Under the pieces are notes generated by a model, which searched no databases, was not told the DNA's origin, and worked only from the letters and a program-made list of their open reading frames with translations. DNA of 64,000 nucleotides. It comes from an uncultured Agathobaculum sp. (GTDB lineage: Bacteria > Bacillota > Clostridia > Oscillospirales > Butyricicoccaceae). Of the stretch, positions 59,968 to 64,000 are shown piece after piece (within the stretch, counting starts at the first letter, position 1; every line of letters starts with the position of its first letter). The DNA lies in the NCBI RefSeq assembly GCF_944380985.1, contig NZ_CALWJJ010000002.1:186001-250000 (forward strand). Reading direction: 5' to 3'. The position numbers were made by a program, and so were the translations under genes.

Positions 59968-60675
59968 TCAGGTCGCTTCTTCGTCCTTTTTGACCTGCGA
60001 GAGATAGCGGTATACGCTTGCCTGGGAGCAGTGCAGCGCATCTGCCACGTCCTTGACTGCGCCCTTGAGCAGAAAGATGCCGCCGGCCTCGAGCGAGGCG
60101 ATGATGTGGATGCGCTCGTCCGGGGTCAGGCGGTCGGCGGTTACGCCGAGATGCGCAAGCTCGCGGTTTACCGCGTCGCCCGCAACGGCGTCGATCGAGT
60201 TGTGAAAGCTCTCGATCGTTTGTGAAAGTGGAGACGGGATGGCTGCATGCTCATCCTGCGGCACAGCAAGGTGCATCAGCTCCTCGGCAAAGCTGTCCGG
60301 GTGGCACAGTTGCAACAGGCTTCGGCTGACCGCCTGGTAGCGGCTGTCGTCAAAATTGATGCACAGCATGCCGATCAGCCTATCATTCTGCTTGATAAAC
60401 AGAGTCGAGGAGCGCAGCGGCTTGCCATCGGCGGAGATGCCACAATAATGCAGCCGGTAATCCTGCGTCTCATAGCTCTTATCCATCAGAATCTGCAATG
60501 CGACGTTGGTCAGCGGGGCGCCGATCTTGCGCCCGCTAACATGGCTGTTCGCAATCGCTATGATCGAGCGGTTTTTGTCGGTCAGGTCGTGCAGGGCGAC
60601 CTCGTAGTCAGGCCCTAGCGCCTGCCCCAAAAACTCTGTCAGCTTGATATATTGCTGCAGCAGAGAACTTGCCAT
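59968..60675 (-). CDS. YheO-like PAS and helix-turn-helix regulator
   Basis: 235 residues. The N-terminal YheO-type PAS domain is clear (YEVALHDLTDKNRSIIAIAN and SGRKIGAPLT, with FIKQNDRLIGMLCINFDD), and the C-terminal HTH reads GAVKDVADALHCSQASVYRYL. The group includes DauR, which controls D-amino-acid use. It is divergent from the symporter operon across an AT-rich 430-bp gap, so it may regulate that operon in response to an amino acid. GAGGTG precedes the ATG. Confidence 0.9.
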   Translation of the reverse strand: MASSLLQQYIKLTEFLGQALGPDYEVALHDLTDKNRSIIAIANSHVSGRKIGAPLTNVALQILMDKSYETQDYRLHYCGISADGKPLRSSTLFIKQNDRLIGMLCINFDDSRYQAVSRSLLQLCHPDSFAEELMHLAVPQDEHAAIPSPLSQTIESFHNSIDAVAGDAVNRELAHLGVTADRLTPDERIHIIASLEAGGIFLLKGAVKDVADALHCSQASVYRYLSQVKKDEEAT

Positions 60676-60881
60676 GCGCGCACCTCGTTTCTCTTTATTA
60701 AAAGCGGGATAGATTTGTATATAATTTATTATAGTACAAAAAAATATATCCTGTCAAAGCGATTTTCAAAAATTTTATCATAATAAAAATAAAATCTATT
60801 ATATAGTATATATAAATATACAAAAAATAAACAAATAAGTGAAATATAAGTGAATAATCATATAAAATAGATAAAAATATA

Positions 60882-60910
60882 TTGACAAAATATTATTTAG
60901 ATGATAAATT
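60882..60910 (+). promoter_or_regulatory. Promoter of the symporter operon
   Basis: Perfect TTGACA, 17-bp spacer, then TAAATT, in a very AT-rich stretch (60720-60920) unlike the rest of the window. A candidate binding region for the divergent YheO-like regulator. Confidence 0.75.
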
Positions 60911-60979
60911 TATTTCAGATAAACAGATCAATGTAAAGCTGAAAACGATTTTCATAGACGGAACAGGAAGGGGGCCTCG

Positions 60980-61105
60980 ATGCCCAGTTTCCGCTCTTTG
61001 TGTGACAGACCCGTGCCGCCTACGCTGCGCATCATGCGCGCACAAATGGGAATCATAGACGCGGCTGCGGTGTCTAAACAGTATATATCAAACGGAGGAA
61101 ACTGA
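60980..61105 (+). CDS. 41-residue small ORF coupled to the symporter gene
   Basis: It begins MPSFRSLCDRPVPPTLRIMR and ends SKQYISNGGN. GGAAGGGGG lies 8 nt before the ATG, and its TGA overlaps the symporter ATG (TGATG). The symporter ribosome site (GGAGGAA) falls inside its last codons. It lies wholly in the leader of about 190 nt. No family is recognised. It could be a leader peptide that tunes translation of the symporter, or a small partner protein. Confidence 0.5.
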   Translation: MPSFRSLCDRPVPPTLRIMRAQMGIIDAAAVSKQYISNGGN

Positions 61106-62499
61106 TGGAGCATACGAATGCCATAAAAAAGCAGGATGGTTTTCGCTCGCAATGGGGCTTTATCATGTCGGCCGTCGGCTCATGCGTGGGCATGGCAAAC
61201 GTCTGGCGCTTTCCAATGCTGGTTTCGCGCTACGGCGGCTTGACCTTTCTAATTCCATATTTTATCTTTGCTTTTATCATCAGCCAGTCCGGCATGATGG
61301 AGGAATTTTCGCTTGGCCGCTGGTCGGGCGCCGGTCCGGCCGGCGCATTTGGCAAGACGATGGAAAACGGCGGCAGGCGGCGAAGGATTGGCGAGCTACT
61401 CGGTGGCATTCCAATCCTCGGCGCACTGTGCCTTGCGATTGGCTACTCGGTCATCATGGGCTGGGTGTTCTACTATACCAAAATGGCTTTTACCGGCGAG
61501 CTGACCGCGATGGGCGGCAATATGGATCTCATCAGACGAACGTTTGGTGCGGTCGCGCCCGAGGCGGACAGCCTGATCGAAGCTGTCCGTATGACTCTTG
61601 CAACCGGCGGCGCCAATAATTTTTGGATTATCGTCGGCATTGCCGTCTCGTTTGTCATTATGATACTCGGCGTGTCGCGCGGTATTGAGAAGTCCTGCAA
61701 GATTATGATTCCCGCGCTCTATGTTCTCTTCATCGCACTGGCGGTCGTTATGGTCTTCACCCCAGGCACCGGCAGCGGCTATCGGTATATCTTCTCGATC
61801 AACCCCGTGGGTCTGCTCAATCCCGAGGTGTGGATCTTCGCTTTCGGGCAGTGTTTCTTCTCGCTTTCGGTTGCGGGATCAGGCTCGATCGTATACGGTT
61901 CTTATCTCGGTAAGGATGTTAAGATTCGTCAATCGGCCGTGACATGCGCGATATTCGATACCTCGGCCGCGCTGCTGGCCATGCTGATTATCATCCCGGC
62001 GATGGCGACTGCTGGAGCCGACCTTGGCGACGGCGGCCCCGGCCTTATGTTCATTTTTGTGCTACCTGTGTTCAATACCATGGGTACGGCCGCCCGGCTG
62101 ATCGTTATTTTCTTTTACCTGGCGATCCTCTTTGCCGGACTTTCCTCGGTCATCAACTTGTTTGAGACGCCAATCAACTTTTTGCAGGAGCAGCTGCACA
62201 TGAAGCGTCCTGTGGCGACCATCCTCATCCATGTGATCGGAGCGGGCGCAGCACTGATGATTCAGCCGTGGACCTCCCAATGGATGGATACTGTGTCCAT
62301 CTATGTGCTGCCGCTTGGCGCGCTGACCGCCGGTATCATGTATTTCTGGGTGATGCGAAAGGATACTGCGCTTGAGGCGGCGCAGCTTGGCTCGGATAAG
62401 CCGCTGATGAAATGGTTTTATCCGTTTGGCCGGTATATTTTTGTTCCGTTATGCGCCTTGTGCTTTGTGCTGGGTATCGCGTTGGGCGGTATTGGCTGA
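61105..62499 (+). CDS. Neurotransmitter:sodium symporter (SNF) family transporter
   Basis: 464 residues, about 11 membrane helices. The family's start is intact: RSQWGFIMSAVGSCVGMANV, then WRFPMLVSRYGGLTFLIPY, with the unwound helix 1 that binds sodium and substrate. NSS proteins import amino acids or related amines with Na+. Specificity cannot be read; the divergent YheO/DauR-like regulator suggests an amino acid. The psiE gene begins 72 bp later. Confidence 0.95.
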   Translation: MEHTNAIKKQDGFRSQWGFIMSAVGSCVGMANVWRFPMLVSRYGGLTFLIPYFIFAFIISQSGMMEEFSLGRWSGAGPAGAFGKTMENGGRRRRIGELLGGIPILGALCLAIGYSVIMGWVFYYTKMAFTGELTAMGGNMDLIRRTFGAVAPEADSLIEAVRMTLATGGANNFWIIVGIAVSFVIMILGVSRGIEKSCKIMIPALYVLFIALAVVMVFTPGTGSGYRYIFSINPVGLLNPEVWIFAFGQCFFSLSVAGSGSIVYGSYLGKDVKIRQSAVTCAIFDTSAALLAMLIIIPAMATAGADLGDGGPGLMFIFVLPVFNTMGTAARLIVIFFYLAILFAGLSSVINLFETPINFLQEQLHMKRPVATILIHVIGAGAALMIQPWTSQWMDTVSIYVLPLGALTAGIMYFWVMRKDTALEAAQLGSDKPLMKWFYPFGRYIFVPLCALCFVLGIALGGIG

Positions 62500-62570
62500 T
62501 CAGAAAAGCAAACGGCTTTGTTATATTGGTAAAAACGGCGCGGTTTACACTTGGGAAATGAGGAAAAAAT

Positions 62571-63038
62571 ATGAACTCTGACGTACGCGATAAGATCTCT
62601 ACCGCCTCTACTGCGATCGAGGTCACACTCGGCGCGGTCATCCTGATCGCCTGCATCGTTGCAAGCCTTGGCATGGTGTTCACAACGGATACGCAGCAGC
62701 TTTTTATATCGCCAGACTATCTGCAGGCGCGTCTGAGCGACGCATGCCTGATTATTATCGGCATTGAGCTGATTAAGATGATCACCAGTTACACGATTGA
62801 TTCGGTGGTCGACGTGATGCTTCTCGCTATTGCCCGCCAGATGGTCGTAGAGCACACTACGCCCGTGGAAAACCTGATGATGGTAGTAGCGGTCGGCATA
62901 TTATTTGTCATTCGCAAGTATCTGTATGTTTCCTATCTGGACAGCCGCCGCCGCAAACGGGAGGCGCGGGTCGCCGCCGCCATCCGTGAGGAAGTATTCG
63001 GCAGCGTGCGCGCTAAACCAGCCGAAGAAGAGGACTGA
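62571..63038 (+). CDS. PsiE-like phosphate-starvation-type membrane protein
   Basis: 155 residues, four membrane helices. The layout LGAVILIACIVASLGMVFTT, LSDACLIIIGIELIKMITSY, DVMLLAIARQMVVEHTTPVE and VVAVGILFVIRKYLYVSYLD fits the PsiE family, whose role is unknown. A Lys/Arg/Glu-rich tail ends it. It is probably read with the symporter. A strong terminator follows the stop. Confidence 0.8.
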   Translation: MNSDVRDKISTASTAIEVTLGAVILIACIVASLGMVFTTDTQQLFISPDYLQARLSDACLIIIGIELIKMITSYTIDSVVDVMLLAIARQMVVEHTTPVENLMMVVAVGILFVIRKYLYVSYLDSRRRKREARVAAAIREEVFGSVRAKPAEEED

Positions 63039-63066
63039 AAAAGCTGCCCCAAAGGGGCAGCTTTTT
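63038..63066 (+). terminator. Terminator after the PsiE-like gene, bidirectional
   Basis: AAAAAGCTGCCCC pairs with GGGGCAGCTTTTT around AAA. Confidence 0.95.
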
Positions 63067-63110
63067 CTTTGCCGCACGCGGCGGCTTTTTCGTCTTGCAG
63101 AGCGGTGAGG

Positions 63111-63911
63111 TTATCCCTTGGGCGGGATTTCCGCCACGCTGTTTAAGATATGGTGCGGCCGGTAGGCGTAGTTTTCTACGTCCTGTACGGTGGTGCAGCC
63201 GGACAGCACAAGTACGGTGTCCAAACCGGTTTCTATACCTGCGATGATGTCGGTATCCATGCGGTCGCCAATCATGACGGCCTCGTGCGAATGCACGCCG
63301 AGCAGACGTAGGCCGGTGCGCATCATCAGCGGGTTGGGCTTGCCGACATAGTAGGCCGATTTGCCGGTAGCCAGCTCGATCGGTGCGACCAGCGCGCGGC
63401 ACGAGGGAATAGCGCCATGATCAGACGGCGCGATCAGATCGGAGTTGGTTGCGATCAGCCGTGCACCCTTGTTGATCAGATCAACTGCCTTGAGAATGGT
63501 TTGATAGTTGTAGGTATTGGTCTCGCCTGAGATAACATAGTCCGGGTCGACGTCGTTCATCACGATGCCCGCCTCATACAGCGCGCCTACCAGTCCGGGG
63601 GCGCCGATGACATACGCAGAGGCACCCGGTTTTTGGCTAGCGATAAATTTTGCGGTCGCCAGCGCAGAGGTATAGAAGTGTTCTTCGCCGATATGTAGGC
63701 CCATGCGCGCCAGTTTTTGCTGCAGTTCAAGCGGAGAGCGCTCGGAGGAATTTGTCAGAAACAAAAAGCGTTTGTTTTCCTTTTGCAGCCACTCGACAAA
63801 TGCGGATACGCCCTCGATCAGATGATTGCCGTGGTAAATAACACCGTCCATATCGCAGATGAAGCCCTTTTTGGAACGGAGCAGCTCCATCGTATCGGTC
63901 ATTTGGTCCAT
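63111..63911 (-). CDS. HAD-IIA phosphatase, NagD-like
   Basis: 266 residues. The nucleophile motif FICDMDGVIYHGNHL has Asp20 and Asp22; motif II is LFLTNSSERSP; motif III and IV are YYVGKPNPLMMRTGL and AVMIGDRMDTDIIAGIETGL. Subfamily IIA (NagD/AraL) proteins dephosphorylate nucleotides or sugar phosphates; the substrate is unknown. The start at 63911 has AAAGGGG about 12 nt upstream; the longer reading is leader. Confidence 0.93.
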   Translation of the reverse strand: MDQMTDTMELLRSKKGFICDMDGVIYHGNHLIEGVSAFVEWLQKENKRFLFLTNSSERSPLELQQKLARMGLHIGEEHFYTSALATAKFIASQKPGASAYVIGAPGLVGALYEAGIVMNDVDPDYVISGETNTYNYQTILKAVDLINKGARLIATNSDLIAPSDHGAIPSCRALVAPIELATGKSAYYVGKPNPLMMRTGLRLLGVHSHEAVMIGDRMDTDIIAGIETGLDTVLVLSGCTTVQDVENYAYRPHHILNSVAEIPPKG

Positions 63912-63957
63912 GATACAAAGCCCCTTTCTGTTTAGTTGATAAGGATTGATATGTTCT

Positions 63958-63986
63958 ATTATGCGGATAAATATGGGCGCAGTCAA
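63958..63986 (-). promoter_or_regulatory. Promoter of the NagD-like gene
   Basis: On the minus strand TTGACT, a 17-bp spacer, then CATAAT. Confidence 0.7.
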
Positions 63987-64000
63987 GGAAAAAAAGATTT

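Overview
The window looks like chromosomal DNA from a GC-rich, anaerobic member of the Firmicutes, most likely class Clostridia (Oscillospirales / Butyricicoccus-like). This is an inference from gene content: PyrR-type pyrimidine control, a T-box leader on cysS, a PadR-DUF1700-DUF4097-PspC module, DUF4317, DUF1934, DUF4830, a YtrA-type GntR/ABC cassette, an FprA flavodiiron protein, a monocluster ferredoxin, frequent TTG/GTG starts, and many consensus -35/-10 promoters with 17-bp spacers. I see no insertion sequence, prophage, integrase, CRISPR array or rRNA operon, and gene density is high.

Layout. 1-2.1 kb: leftward pyrimidine genes (pyrR-pyrF-carA) with a long leader carrying a PyrR-loop candidate. 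2.2-5.3 kb: small membrane protein, citrate synthase, RNase HI, YjdF-like protein. 5.3-7.9 kb: ferredoxin, asparaginase and iron alcohol dehydrogenase, all leftward. 8.1-9.1 kb: a protein-free transcription unit of about 975 nt with a consensus promoter, closing helix, many internal helices and a strong terminator; I read it as a large ornate non-coding RNA. 9.1-10.2 kb: ClpP-like protease TepA and a tight DnaA-box cluster. 10.2-18.9 kb: cyclophilin, degenerate GDPD, ABC-F ATPase, DUF218, prfA, Sua5/YwlC, coaE, M18 aminopeptidase. 19-24 kb: orphan kinase-like sensor, gapA, DNA-entry-type nuclease, T-box/cysS. 24-28 kb: M16 protease and the pyk-LCP operon. 28.6-32 kb: nucleotidyltransferase, secG, a GIY-YIG/NUDIX fusion and flavodoxin. 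32-34.8 kb: PadR-controlled envelope module. 34.9-39 kb: ddl-murI-DUF1934-argS. 39-45 kb: CtpA-like protease, prmA, rsmE and a transglutaminase-like protein. 45.2-45.6 kb: tRNA Met-Glu-Val. 45.6-54.4 kb: amidohydrolase, DUF4317, rlmB, a P-type-ATPase-like protein without the phosphorylation motif, and an EF-G-like GTPase without the catalytic His. 54.5-59.9 kb: flavodiiron protein, DUF4830 protein, GntR/ABC cassette, membrane and zinc-ribbon proteins. 60-64 kb: YheO-like regulator divergent from a sodium-symporter operon with a 41-codon upstream ORF, then PsiE and a NagD-like phosphatase.

Most of the window is housekeeping: pyrimidine and cell-wall precursor synthesis, glycolysis (gapA, pyk), translation (prfA, cysS, argS, rlmB, rsmE, prmA, tRNAs) and envelope homeostasis. 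The least expected items are the large RNA at 8130-9104, the DnaA-box cluster at 10004-10061, the two enzyme-like proteins with missing catalytic residues (49674-51944 and 52319-54403), the GIY-YIG/NUDIX fusion (30760-31602) and the small ORF coupled to the symporter (60980-61105). All functional calls come from reading motifs by eye; no database search was possible.
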